Under the pieces are notes generated by a model. The model made no database searches and was not told the origin of the DNA. It was given only the letters and a program-made list of their open reading frames with translations. The position numbers were made by a program, and so were the translations under genes. Source: Atherix ibis (Eukaryota; Arthropoda; Insecta; Diptera; Athericidae). Taken from it: DNA of 64,000 bases. Of this stretch, positions 27,501 through 42,500 are shown one piece after another (within the stretch, counting starts at the first letter, position 1; each line of letters begins with the position of its first letter). Location: contig OY282606.1 in the NCBI GenBank assembly GCA_958298945.1, forward strand, positions 27,439,740 to 27,503,739, in the 5' to 3' direction.

Positions 27501-30500
27501 TTATAGATCAATATAATTGCCGACTTGTGACTGTCAGCCGCACACAGTTTTTCCACAGATTTCGCGCTGTGTTGTTTCTTTTTCAATTCGAAGAGTTTGC
27601 GCCACTTTCAAAAAAGAAATCCAACACAAAGGATATATCGTATATACACTATATATACGAGCACTTATTTAGCTATAATGTTATGTACATTAGTTAACAA
27701 TAAAATAAAGAGGGTGGTTTTTTTTTGGGGGGAATGAGTAAATGTAAAAGGATTCTTTTTGACAGAAAATTACACAAAATGGAAACGAATTTCCTTTGTT
27801 CGGGCGCGCATCTTTTATAATTGTTATTTTTATTTATATTCTAGTTATTATTTTTTTTTTTTTTTTGGTTTCTGGTCCTCTAATTATATTTTGTCTTAAA
27901 TAAACATATAAATAATTGCATAAATTTCATTTTTGCCCATCAAATTTATTCCAATTATTTTTATTTTGTTTTAGTTTTTCTTTACTTCAAAGTTATACAG
28001 TTATATCCACTCTACCTTCTCTTCTTCATGCCATTTTGTTCCTAATTCAATGTTGGCTTTCATTTAATTTGGCGTATCATCAATATTATTAGAGTGGAAT
28101 ATTAACAAGAATAAAATTTCCGTTTGTCTATACACAAATAATTAAATCATAATAAATTTTCAAAGTCAAGGAACTCCTCTCTCTCTCTTTTTATTAAGTT
28201 AGAAAAGAAATATGTAAGTAAGCAAAGGAAGTCGTAGACATTCTTTAGAGAAATAAAAAGTTTATTCGTCATTGAGCACATGGTTTTGAACATAAATTCT
28301 ATTGAGTAAAAAAAAAGAAGAAATAAATAAATAAATTCAAACTTGAAAATTGGGTGATGTCGATTATGTTGGCGACTAGCCTACCTGTTTTGACTACATT
28401 ATGGATGGATGCTGTGTGTGTGTTGTTAGATGTGTTTGTGTTTGGGCGGCTACAAACATATTCTGCTGTTGCTGCTACAACTTTTGCTGCTTCAACTTAG
28501 TTTTCTGCAAATCCTTTTTCTTCAACAAAAAAAAAAAGAATTAATCGAACAAAATCATATTTATCTTTAAATGGTAAAAAAAAATGGGATTTTTTTTTCG
28601 TAATCTTTGCAAGATATTTATTTTTTACTAAATAAATTTAGAAACGTAAGAACATTTTGTATTGATAATAATAAGAAGGGTGGTTATGTGCGTTTTTTTT
28701 TCCAAAATGGAATAGGGTATCTACTAGAAGAAAATGAGGGTTAAGTGACTGAATTGTGCACATAAAGAGGCACTAGCTATAAGAGAAAAGAGAAAATCAG
28801 TTCTCGGAATTCCCTTTTCAATGGCGGATATTGATGAGTAACAGTGGATATGGTAGATGGAACTTGTATACAGAGAGAATGTAAGCAGAGAGCTGGAATT
28901 CATGTGCTTTGAGTAGTTAGCTGAACTTGGAATAGGGAAGTACGATGGGAATACTTGAGCGCCCATATGCTATGGAGCAAAGGTTATGGTTGAGACGGCC
29001 GAAATGAGCGGGCTAGTGGTGCACGTGTGAAAATTGATCTCTCTCGTCCACGAGTTGCTGTCATCGAAATTCGGCCTGCTTTCTTCTATTTGCCTTTCGA
29101 TTCCTCTTTCGTTCTTGTTACGGTATGTTTTTGTTGGTGCTCTTCTTCAGCTCTTGCTCTGTCATTGTTACCCCTTCATTGTTAGCTGGCTTCGTAATTT
29201 CATCGTCATCGTTCGTCGTCGAATCGACAAAGAGAGCTTTTCGAGTTCTTCAATTCGTTTTTATTGATAAATTTTGTTGGAATTTTTATTTACATTTGTT
29301 AAATCTTCCATAAGGTTTTCGGTTAAGAAAAGTAGCTTGTAAAATTGTCCGCCACTTAAGTAAACAAACTTTGTAAATAATTAATTAGATAATTTTCATT
29401 TTTATTAGTATTTTTGTTAGTATTTATTATTTTGTTTATAGAACCTTTACTAATAGGTGATTTTTTACTTGTTTAATTTTCAAATTTTCAAAATAAAAAA
29501 CAAAAAAACAGAAAAATAAAGTGTATGAACTTTTTATTTGAATTGATAAATCAATGTTTACTATTTACTTTTTAAAGATTATTTCATGTAAATGTTGGCC
29601 ACAAGTACTAAGTGGTGATCTAGAATTTTTCGGTAATAACACATTTAATGTTGTCTTCCAAGGCTGCAAGTGACGCTGGTTTATCGGCATAGACGAGCGA
29701 GTTCACGTAGCTCCATAAAAAATGGTCTAGAGGCGTCAAATCGCCCGATCTAGGTGGCCAACTTACCAGTCCGAAACTTGAGATAAATTGCTCACCCAAC
29801 TCATCTCTCAATATGTCCATTGTTTCACATGCTTTGTGGCATGTAGCGCCATCTTTTTGAAACCACATGTCGACCAGATACAATTTTTGCATTTTGAGCA
29901 AAAAAAATTTCTAAATCATCGCGCGATATCAGGCGTCATTGACGGTAGCGTTGCGGCCAGCGTCATCTTTCCACCGGCTCATAAAACGCAGCAAACAGCA
30001 TATTTTTCTGGGTGCAATGACAGTTCTTGTTTCGCTTGTGGTTTATCATCAGATTAAATGCGACAATTTTGCTTATTCACATATCCATTCAATCAGAAAT
30101 GAGCTTCGTCTCTAAACGCGATTTTTTGGTAAAAAAACGGGGTTTCCTTAAGTTGTTCTAAGACCGAAAATTCGACGATCTGTATTTTATACGCTTTCGG
30201 ACCAAGATCCTTACTTAAAATTTTCCACATAGTCGAGGAACACAATCCCAATTACTGTGAATGGTGACGAATGGACAAATTGAGGTCTTCACCAATACTG
30301 GACGCTACAGAAACAATATTTTTCTCTGTACCCACTCTATGCACACGGGTTCACCACGTGTCACCTGTGATCTGTCAAAAATAAAAACATGAAAAACTAA
30401 ACAGCAATAAATCAACCCATATTAATAAAATATTTTATAAGAGTTGCTATATAAATAAATAAATTATAAATATTTCAAAATTTTTGGAAAACCAAATTAT

Positions 30501-33500
30501 AATTCTCAAAAAAAACCTAATTTAAAAAAAACAATTTCAGCCCTGTTATTACAAATACACTTATTTTTTTATTCTACACAAGCATTATACGTAGTTGAAT
30601 AAATTTGTTTGTCACTGTTTGCCCATACGAACAATACTGGATAATACATATTTTCAGGATACTCTTTATATTGAATTGCTTTTCCTTAGGGTTTGTATTA
30701 TTTTGTATTTTGTTAACGTAAATCACTTCTAATTGGTTTGGTACAACAGTTGACCCAATTTTATCGAGAAGGGTCACTTCAGTCAAGTATTCATTCGAAA
30801 ATTCCATTAAGCAAAAGTGCATTAACAAATTATATTCATAATAACAATAATAATAATAATTAATTTTTCTAATATGTTACTTTTCATTTTCATAAGGATA
30901 ATTTACTCAAATATATAGTATACAATAATTTTGTTATTTAAGTTCTTATGTCCTTATTGATTAAAAATTTAACAATAAAGCAACTGCTTAGGATATGCCA
31001 ATATAAATATATATAAAAAAAACGGTTTTAAAATCCTTTTATCATCTTCGTTCTTATTGAAAAATAATGACAATTTTCACATAATGATACTTTTCCATTA
31101 AGTACTCGTTGCGAAATCGAATGTACTTATGCGAAAAAATTTACTTCTTAATTCCTTCCATTAATGGAATAAGTAGTTATCCATTTTGCGGTTCGTAAAG
31201 TTTAGCCCTATTACTTGAGAGCTGTCATATAAGGATAAAATTTAAGTGGGCTTTTTAATTATGATAAAATTGTGAAACTTTTTTTTAAAAATATTGTAAT
31301 AATTCTCACAATACACGTTTTTCGCGCCAAAAATTTTTCAGCGATTAAGCTCATTTCTTTCTCGGTGGATGCATTAATCAGCAAATGACTGTGATGGCTT
31401 TTAAGTTCCGTAAATGGCTGTGACGAAATCTTCGCTAAAAAACTCATCAAAAATTACCGAAAAAAATTAAGATTTACAAGAAGTTTTTTGGTGGCTCTAT
31501 TTAAATGATTAATGGTAAGGTCCAAGCAATATAATAAAATATAAATATATGAATACCCGAATTCGAAATTTGTTTTATTTCAACTGTACTTTCCGATGCA
31601 AAAATTGGATAATTATTTTTATAATATTACCTACTTTAGAACTATTTTTAACAAAATTATATTTAAATGTTCCGATCTAAACACTCCACTATCCATCAAT
31701 TCCATGGCATTGTTGATCACATTGCATCCTTTCTTGAGAGGAATGAGTATTGCCCAGGAGTATTTTTAGATATCTCCCAAGCTTTTGATCGTGTGTGGCA
31801 TCCTGGACTCCTGGAAGCTCAAGGACTTTCTTCCTTCAACATACTACCTTATCATAAATTCATATCTCTCCAAACGTCATTTTCAAGTTGCAATTAACTC
31901 AGAATCCTCGGAAATATATGTTATTCTAGCATAATAATAAATATTATATAAAATGGTACCAAGGAAACTATCCACAAGGTAGTTTCCTTGGTCCCATTTT
32001 ATATAATATTTATACACATGATATCCCATCTGATCCTAATACTATCATTGCTACTTAGGCAGATGATACGGGTATATTTGCTACCCATACCAATGCTGAC
32101 ATAACAATTTACAATCCCATATACACAACCTTTACAACTGGTTTAAAAGATGGAGAGTGAGGGTAAATGACCAAAAAAGTGCTCACATTACTTTCACATT
32201 TTGCCAAGGAAAACCTACCCCTTTATTTATATCTTAATAGCTACATGATTCTACAATATGTTAAAGTACGTTATTAGGGACTATATCTGGACAAGATATT
32301 AACATAAAACCCACATACTAGACTAAAAAGAGTTGAAGCTAATAGACGTTACCTACAACTTCTTAGACTACTGGGCAACCTCTCGAAACTATCAATTAAA
32401 AGTAAACTTCTAATCTACAATTCAATTATAAAACCTATTTGGACATATGGAATTGAACTTTGGTGTTCAACAAAACCTTCCAATTCCTATCGCGTCCAGG
32501 CCTTAAAATCTAAGATCCTCTGTCAAATTGTTGATGCCCCCTTTTATATGCGAAACACTGTTATCCATCCTGATCTAAATGTTTCCTTTGTTCAGCAGAT
32601 GTACATTGCCCACTATAAAAAATTTCACTCCCGTTTATACTATCATCATAATCCACTTGTGAGAGAATTGTCCTGTACTGACCTCCCCGGAAACACACTC
32701 ATCGGAGACTTAAGAGACAATGGCCTAGAGATTTTCTAGAAGAATCTAACTTCCATTAGTTGGAGAAACACCGATGGGTGTTTACTTCCACTTCATGATG
32801 CAGAAGATTGCAAATTAAAATGTAATGTAAATCTACTTGTTGCAATACCAATTGTAATTGGGAAAAAAAATACTCTAAAATTTAAACTCAAAAATGTACT
32901 AAACCATTATAATTTCTATAATAATATTGGGTTGTCCAGAAAGTAATTACGTTTTTTTTTATAAAAATGAAAGACGATTTTCTTATAGTGAATTATTATT
33001 TTATTCAATTAAATATTGTCCAGTCTGATCCAATACCCCTTTGCCATCTTTCTGGATTCCACGCTCATAAAATTTTTGTTCCTTACTGGTAAAAAACTGA
33101 TCCAAGTGATTTTTGACCTCCTCATTTGAATTAAATGTTTTATCGTCTAAAATTTTTTGTAGAGATCGGAACAAATGATAATCGGAAGGTGCTAGGTCTG
33201 GAGAGTATGGCGAGTATGGCAGTATATCCCATCCAAGCTCTAAAAGCTTTTGCCGATTGGCCAAACTTGTATGTGGTTTCGCTGATGACAGTACACTTCA
33301 GAATTGGTCGTTGTGTTGCTCGGTAGAAGCTCAAAATAAACGATTTCTTTGAAATCCCACCAAACAGATAGCATAACCTTTTTTTTTTTTTTGATGAATA
33401 TTGGCTTTGGAAGTGCTTTGAGCCGGTTCATCTTTTCAACTCCAGGATCTTTTGCGCTTACCATTGTTGTAGACAACCCATTTCTCTTGGCGTTTGAGAA

Positions 33501-36500
33501 GCAAATCACAAACCTCAATGTGACGGCACAAATTTTTGCCGTAAGAAGATGAGGAACCCATATGTGAAGCTTTGAGATAAAACCTAGCCGTTTCAAATAA
33601 TCATGAATGGTCGTATTTGATAAATTTAATCTCTCAGCGATCTCACGAATTGTTATTCGCTGGTTTGCATCAATTAATGCCTTTATTGTGTCTTCATCAG
33701 CTTCAACTGACCTTCCAGAACATGGTGTATCTTCGAGATCAAAATTGCCGGTTCGAAATTTTGCAAACCAGTCCGCTCACTTAACACATCTTCTCCATAC
33801 AGATCGGATAATTTTTTTCTTGCTGGAACAGCATTTGTATCTTTTCTATAGTAAAAAAAAAGTAAAATATACCGAAAATGTTGTTTTTTACTTTCCATAT
33901 TTAAAAGGTATCAACCAAAAACTACTGTGCAGAATCAATCGAATGCTGTCAAAATACATATATATGTCAACTGTCAAAATACATATGATTATGCGGCTTA
34001 AGTGTGACGTTGGTTGTGATAAAATACAATTAAGTCCTCTGTTGGGAAACAACGAAATTACTTTTCGGACAACCCAATATTAATAATAATTCTAAAAAAT
34101 TCTGCCAAAAAAAAAAATTATTATTAATAACTACTAATAAAGTTTGCTGTAATTAGACATAAATAAATAAATAATTATAATAATAATAATAATAATATTC
34201 ATAGTATTTAATAATGATCAAAGTATTAATATGCAAATTATAAAGGGTAAAAAGAAATCAAAAATGGGTTTATGTGTAAAGTATATAATTTTATTGTCAA
34301 AGGACACAAAACATTTACGTTGTAATTATCCTGCTGATTTCTGATTTCTTATTCAATAAAATGGTGCCATACCAATTTTATTTAGTGTAATTATACGAGT
34401 ATATGGGAGATGAAGGGTATTTAAATAATAGAAATAAAAAAAAATTGAATATTGTGTGCAATCATGTATAAAACTATTCAATAATATTCGATTCAAAGGA
34501 GATTTACTCGTATTATAAAAATAGTCTCTCGTTTTGTGTTGAGAAATTGGTAAAAAATATGGCGCGAAATATTTGAATGCGTGTCTAACATGTGTTTAAG
34601 TTGTTTGCACAAACTTTGTCAATTTTATCTAACCTAGTAATTATATAATAGATTTTTATGTTAATCCAAATCATTCAATATGAAATATGGAATTTCATTT
34701 TCCGTTTTCTTCCCCATTCAAAAATGTTCAAATATTTTGATTTTATACGAAATAATAATAAATACATAAATCGAACAAAGAAGAAATAAAAATATCAAAT
34801 GTTTTCTTTCTAGTAGTGATTTGTTCCATAGTATAATATTTCATTCATACCCGCAAAGACTATCATGCCATTTGGTAATTCGGAACCACTAAAGAACGAA
34901 CAGTGAGTGTTGTTCCTTCTTCAACGCTGCTTGTTTACTCCCCCTTCTCCCCGCGGGATTTTTCTTTTTTCTACTCCACTTTACTCTATACTAAAAATTC
35001 TATTTTAAATTCTGCACTGTTTTGTGTTCTTCATTGGACGTTCCATGGTGCCTACAAGGGTCATTGGTCACGCAATGTTGATGGGAATATTCTCGCCAAC
35101 AAAAACCAAAAACTTATCGTCATGCAGTTTGTCTAAGTTAATCTTATAATTTTATGTAGTTAATTTGATTTTTTTTTTTTTTTTGGTTGTATTTAGTTTT
35201 CTTTTCTAATTTCTGTTATTATAATTTGTAAGAATTTTATTTATTGACATTTCTTCATATAAATATCATACTATCACCAAAACTCTTTCCGCTATATCGA
35301 GTTTTACACCTTAAAAAAGAAATTACATATTCAAAAATTCGCGCCATTTTCTATGCGGAAAAACACGTGCTTGATGTATTGTTTAGATGTACACATACAA
35401 TAAGAGAGAAGTGGGTGTGTGCAATAAGACAATAGTCAATTGGTAAAATGTTGTTTTTTTTTGTTTGTTTTGTTGTAATGCAATAACAAAACAGGATATG
35501 TAATTTTAGCGCAATTATTATAGAAAAATCAACACGATAAACTGCCATTATTTGAAATGACCAGAAATAGTGGTTTTAAGGAGAAGAAATAAAGAACATA
35601 GAAAATTGTTTAATAATAATATTAAAATGCGTGTGCGAATCTTAGTTGAAAGTGTAAACGATTTTTAATGAAAAGAAAACGGAAAGCCACAACAAAGATT
35701 AGCTTTTGAACATTTATGGTAATAACAACAAGTGCGAAAAGGTGATTAATCCCTGATTAACTCTTTGATGACTGTCTGACTTGATTCGGTACAAATGTGT
35801 ATACAGACATTGTGTATATGTGTACATATACAGATCGTGTCTACCATTAAGGCGATTATATTGTGCCCCATCGGGTACCTCAACAAACGTCTTTAGTCGA
35901 AAGCAATAAAGAAAGAAACTTTAAACATAATCGGTTGTTGTTAGTGGGTTCAGTAGCAGAATATTATTATTTTTAGAGACGGAAGATGGCGGTAAATATC
36001 ATGCGTTGTTGTAGGATGAATAACCTCTTCTACTCTACTATTCCCGACATGAATGAATTGAACAATTGCCGAATAACACCGTTTCATCGTGAGATTAAAA
36101 AATGGGCTCCCACATCGATTTGGTGGTTGGTCGCACGTGACTTTAGCCACAAAAAGTAATCGTTTTTTTTTCAACTTCAACAATTGCTTATAGGCAGTAA
36201 CCAGTAACTAACTATTTTTGAATAGTGCGATGGCGGAACGTTTTTCAATTTGTAAATATATATTTAAGAATATAAAAATACAATGATATGCTCCAAATTA
36301 ACAAAATCTTTTCGATTATACAATTATATAATAGACGTAATTTTATAACAAACAAAAAAAAGGAAAATAACTTAAATTTGTGAATAAATAATTGAATTTA
36401 TAACATTTTTTTCTTTAAATTGATTAAAAAAAAAAATAAAGCTTATAGATTAAGGAAGAAAATCAGAAGAATTTTCAATTGAATAAGTAAAAAAAATCTA

Positions 36501-39500
36501 ACCTATCATCTCTCACTTATATTTCCTTGCTCTAACCACAAATTGGGTTCAAATTGGATATATGTTTTTTGGAGAATTTTTTTATTATTAAATTTATGGT
36601 GGCAAATTAAGTTCAATTGAAAAAAGATATAACCGCTGACACAAAATATAATTAAAGGATCATATTTGATTTCTGATATAAAAGCTTATCCATTTTGTCG
36701 TTCGAAAATATAGAGCGATGTCATTTGACAGCTGTCAAACATATTTATCATCCAATGAGCGATTTGTTTAGTTTAAAGTTTGGCATTTTAAATTGTGGAC
36801 CGAACAAATCGAAAATTTAAAAAAAAAATTCTGAATATTGTTTTTTAAATGTTGATTCTGCCACTGTCAGGTTTTGAACAAAATTTTCTTCAGAGATTGG
36901 TGGGTGCGTCAATAAACAAAATTGACATATATGGGGCTCTGAAAATATACAAGGAACTATGGAGAAGCTGTTATACGAGGTCTGTTTAAAAAGTATCGCG
37001 TACTTTGAATTTCCGTGGGTTACGTATATTTGATTTTCGATTTTTTGTGGCGTTATGTTGGTACTAATGTGTTTTGCTTATGCCGGCAAATTCGGCAATT
37101 TTGAATTTTCAGTTAATTTTTGACAGCTGCTTTGCTTGCACGTGTTTTGGTTCGTCTTCAATTCATTCCAAAAAATGGATCAAAGAATAGGTTTCGGGAA
37201 CAAGAAAAAGTCACGGAGACAAATCTGGGGAATACGGTGACTGCGGTATTATTAGTGTATTGTTTTTGACCAAAAATTTGCGCACAAGCAACGATGCGTG
37301 AGCAGGGGCGTTATCATGGTACAAAAGCCAATTTCTGTTCTTCCACAAATCCGAGCGTTTCTGGCGGATTGCTTTGCGCAACTTGCGCATAACTTCCAGG
37401 TAATATTCCTTATTGACCGTTCTACCCTGTGAACCATCAAGAACTCATGATGCACCAGGCCCCTGCAATCGAAGAAAACTTTAAGCAAAACCTTCACATT
37501 CAACCGAACTTGGCGCTGATTGAGCTTTAGTTTCCACGTCATAACCATAAACCCATGATTCGTCATAAGTTATGACACTCTGGAGCAAATTTGGGTCGTC
37601 GCGGCCAGAGTCTAACAGCTCCTTAGCAATGTTAATGCGATGCTGTTTTAAAACACGTGCAATCAAAGCAGCTATCAAAAATTAACTAAACATTCAAAAT
37701 GGCCGAATTTATCGGCATATGCAAAAGACATTAGTACCAACATAACGCCACAAAAATCAAATATACGTAACCCACGGAAATTCAAAATTCGCGATGCTTT
37801 TTGAACAGACATCGTATGTGCGAAAAGTGACTTTCTGATTTCACTTTTTAGCGCTATCGTCGTATGATAACCAACTTTTTTTGACATGAAGTTGAAGATT
37901 TTAGTCTGGACCATATGTGTTTTCAACAAAACACCCCCACAAATCCCACAATACGACATTGAAGATCTGCAGTATATTTAGTTTGAACAAAATGGAACCA
38001 CAAGCTACACTACACGATATTATAAATTCCCAGAATACTTAATTTCAAGATTTGGTGATGTCAAAGAATTCATGATGGCGTCCAAGATCGTACAATTTGG
38101 CCCTATTGAACTTCTTTTTGTGAAGTTATACGAATATTCTGAAACTTTCGAGCATTTGAAACTAATATCCATCAAGTAATGGTCGCATTACATCTCGAAA
38201 ATAGCAAAAGGATCTATTCCTGAACGAAGCCTCTATTAGAATAACTCTCAAAAAACGTTCATATATAACTTCAAGGTCTTATCAAAATCGACATTCAAAG
38301 TGCGTTCGTAGCTAACTTTACTTTCCTTAGCACAAATTGAATAACAGTTTACTTAATTGTTGATGCCTTTTAATAAAAAAAAAGTACCTTCTTTTCATTA
38401 CAGAACCTTTCAGAACACACTCTTACAATACAATTAGAATATGTACATTAGAATATGAAACATATTTTCACACAATATTATTTCCAAAACCAGATTAGGA
38501 ATTACACTAACCTTCTCGATACTCATTCTCATTCTCACAATGTAAATAAATTGTTTCTTCCGCAACATTAAAAATGTACACTAGTGGCCTTATTCTAGAG
38601 GCGACAAAATAATTTGACAGTATCTACCCCATATTCTAGTACAATAATACACAAAATACATAGCTTGAAATCTTATCCTAGGTCTTATATTGCTTGTTAA
38701 TTCTTGTCAAAAACGGTATAGGCAAACAGAAAAAAAATAATTTAATTCATTTTATTATAAATATTAAATAAATAAAAGCAGATCAAATTACTTTCCGTTC
38801 TAATGTCATTTTCTTTGCGAGCTATCTCCAAAATAGCAGCAGAAAATTTCTAACAATATTCAAAAATGTTCAATTGTATTTTGTAAAAGTTTTTATGTTG
38901 AAACGAACAAAAAAAATTTATTACCCGCTGGGTAGCTGAATTTTGTTGTCGTAGACTTCAACTTCCTTACCGGCAAAATTTTATTGCTCTAGTATTGCTG
39001 CTAATGCCGATCTGATGATGATGATGACGACAATGACGATGCCAAATTCCATATTCTTTTATTTATGTTCGGCATTGTGTTAGCACCCATAATAATCCTG
39101 TTGCCGAAAATCTAGAGTTCGTCGTCAACGATGTTTTCATGTACAATTAACAAAATGAACGAAAAAAAATTTATTATAATAAAATATAAGTAAAATTCGT
39201 ATAATTGCCATTAGATTTTTTCATCTTCATATTTTCATATAATGTTTCTCCATTTTCAGTTTTTATTCTTAAATTATTGTTTTTTTCTTTTTTTTTGAGC
39301 AAACCATACCATAATTTTATGCTTTATGCTCTTTATTTGGATGTGTTTGTATGCGTTCATGTAATTCCTGTTGAAAATTGATTTGAGGTGAAGAGATGAT
39401 ATGTTTGCTCTTTCTTCTCGGCATGATTTCCATGCACATATTTTGAGTGGTTGAAAAGATTTTGCTCCTCTCACAACCCCTTCGCCCCCTTTAGGTAGCA

Positions 39501-42500
39501 GTGTTAAAAATCAATTCAATTTCGTTTTTATTTTGTTGAGTGTAATTTCCTTGTTCGTTTTATGGTAGAATAGAATGGACACAATTGATTCGATTTGATC
39601 TGATTTGATTTGATTTGATTTGATTTGATTTGATTTCTTAAGTTCATCTACCACAAAACCTAACCAATAAATAAACGAACACGAGTCCATAGCAATTTTG
39701 ACAGCATAAAATATCAAGCGACCGGATAAATGGGTGTATTTTCGGTCATTGGATTGGGATTGGATTTCGCGCACGCATCCATACCGGCAGCCCCGGATTC
39801 ATTACCAGATGATGATGTAGTCGGTCACAGTGGAGATTAATTTTTCCTTTAGATAAATAAGGTTAAGAGAAGGAAGGGTAAATGTGATCTGAGTAAAATA
39901 TCTTATAGGAAATTATTTTGTTTAAAAATTATAAATAGACATGAATTAATTCGTTGCTCTATTGCACGTATCTGATTATGATTAAGATCGTTGATTTTCA
40001 AACGTGTTACAAAGAGAATCAAAATGCCTACCATAATAGAGCGCCGCGATATTCAAAATTGCTTACCACATTTGCACGCGACATTCAACATAAATTGTTG
40101 CCGTTTTGTTGTCTCTTTTCTTCCATAATCGATGATGATTTTTCTCTAGTCGACCATAATTTTTCCGCATCTTTTCTTTTCGAAGAAAAAAGGTAAACTC
40201 CGGAAACAAACACTGAAATAAAAAGAATGGAAAAATGAATGGAAAAAAATGATAAAGTAATTCGATTTATCAATTTTCATGTGCACAAACTATCGGCATC
40301 GTCATCTCCCATACACTTGTCTCTGCGTCTGTGTTTTTTTATTGTTGCACTTTACACTTTCGACAAGTTGATTTTATACCTTCTCGAATGGGGTTTCCCG
40401 ATTAGTTGAGATTTCGCTTTGTAAATATTTTGACAAATTTTACAGGTCGACTTGTAAATCTTTTTTTTTTATAGATTAATAAAAATTTGGTTTTCAATGA
40501 TTTTTACTTCTTTTTAACGATACGATTTTATCTTTGCCTTTTATTTATTTATTTTTTTAATGGTGAATTTTAATGCAATTTAATTATGCTTTTATTTTAT
40601 TATTCTTACATCTGGCAATAGATTTTGTTTGGATATTTTTTTAGAGATTTCTTTTTATTTATTTTATAGGTGACAATTTTTGCACTTTTGTTCCTTATCA
40701 TTTTTATTTTGATTTCGTCTTTGTATGCATTTGAATTTTAAATTGATGAATAACGACGGCGGTTATCGGAGGAATAAATTGAAATGTGGCGCTAATATAG
40801 ATGAGATAAAAAAAGGGAGAGAATAATGAAGCAAGGTAGTTGCTATGGATAGCAGGTGGGAGAGAAACTGTGTATAAGTACATTATACACTACAGATCAA
40901 AAGTATGCTACCATCTTGGTTTTTGGGGGAAGAAAAAAAAAAACTTGAAAATAGAAATAAACAAGCGAAAAATATATTTAACTTTGATTTTAAATATGAG
41001 GACAAATATTTTTTTTTTATAATTCTTTAAATTAAAAATACAATATAAAAAAGTAATAAAGTTGGAAAACGTGCTTTGCTTTTTTTTTATGACAGCTTGT
41101 ACGATCTGGCTAGGCGTTTGGTCGATCATTTTTTTTTAATAGACTTTCGGCCGATACAGAAGACTTCTTAACATGTTTTCCTACGAGAATGGGCAATGCT
41201 CCGCACTCTTCTGTTTAGCTTATGCTATATTATATTTTCCAAGAGGAGCCTTCTACTTTCTTTTTCGAACTATGCATTATTTACCAATTAACTGAAATCC
41301 TGATGAAAGAGATTCACCATCTTGCTTGATGGTTGGGCACTGCAGGTTCCGGCAGCATTTTTCCTACAGTCCTCTCCATTCAAATTTTTTCTTTTGGATC
41401 CAAAAATCGGCAACTTTGACTTATCCGTCCAGAGTACATTTTTAAAGTCCTTAGCAGTCCAGTTTTTGATGTAATGAAGCCCAATGCGCCCAAATAGACC
41501 AGAATCTCTCAATCACCTTTTCATCGTTATAAGACACGTTGGTTTATTTAATTCTCACCGAATTTGTGGTGCTATATTTTCCGGATTTATTTTACCAGTT
41601 GTTAAAATTCAGCGATCCTCATTTAAACTATTAATTTAAGGATCATGGTAAGCTCCTAATATTTCCGATCTGATTCTAACATTCTATATTTCTTATTGAA
41701 ATTTTATACTTAACCGCTTTAATACGCTTAAATTAACCTTTCTTAAGTAAACTAATTATTTTTTCAATGATTTTTAGTATTTTAAATATACGAGGTCTGT
41801 TCAAAAAGTATCGCGAATTTTGAAATTCGGCGGGTTACGTATATTCGATTTTCGATTTTTTGTGGCGTTATGTTGGTACTCATGTCTCTCACTTTTGCCG
41901 ACAAGTTCGGCCATTTTGAATGTTCAGTTAATTTTTGACAGCTGCTTTGTTTGCACGTGTTTTGGATCGTCTTCGATTTTTTCCCATTCCAAAAAATGGA
42001 TCAATTCGGGAACAAGAAAAAGTCACAGGGGGCCAGATCTGGGGAATACGGTGGCTGCGGCATTATTAGTGTGTTGTTTTCTTCCACAAATCCGGGCGTT
42101 TCTGGCAGATTGCTTCACGCAACTTGCAGGTAATATTCCATAGGGTCATAACTGATGACGAATCATGGGTTCATGATTACGACCGAACTTGGCGATTTTT
42201 TCGGTCTTGGCTCGTGCGGCAGCTTCCATTGGGATGATTGAGCTTTGTTTTCCACGTCATAATCATGAACCCATGATTCGTCATCAGTTATGACCCTATG
42301 GAGCAAATTTGGGTCGTTGCAGACAGAGTCCAACAGGTCCTAAGCAATGTTAATGCGGTGCTGTTTTTGGTCGGAAATGGGCAAAAATCGAAGACAAGCT
42401 AAAACACGTGCAAGCAAAGCAGCTGTCATAAATTTACTTGAGTACCAACATAACGCAAATCGAATATACATAACCCGCGGAAATTCAAAATTCGCGATAC

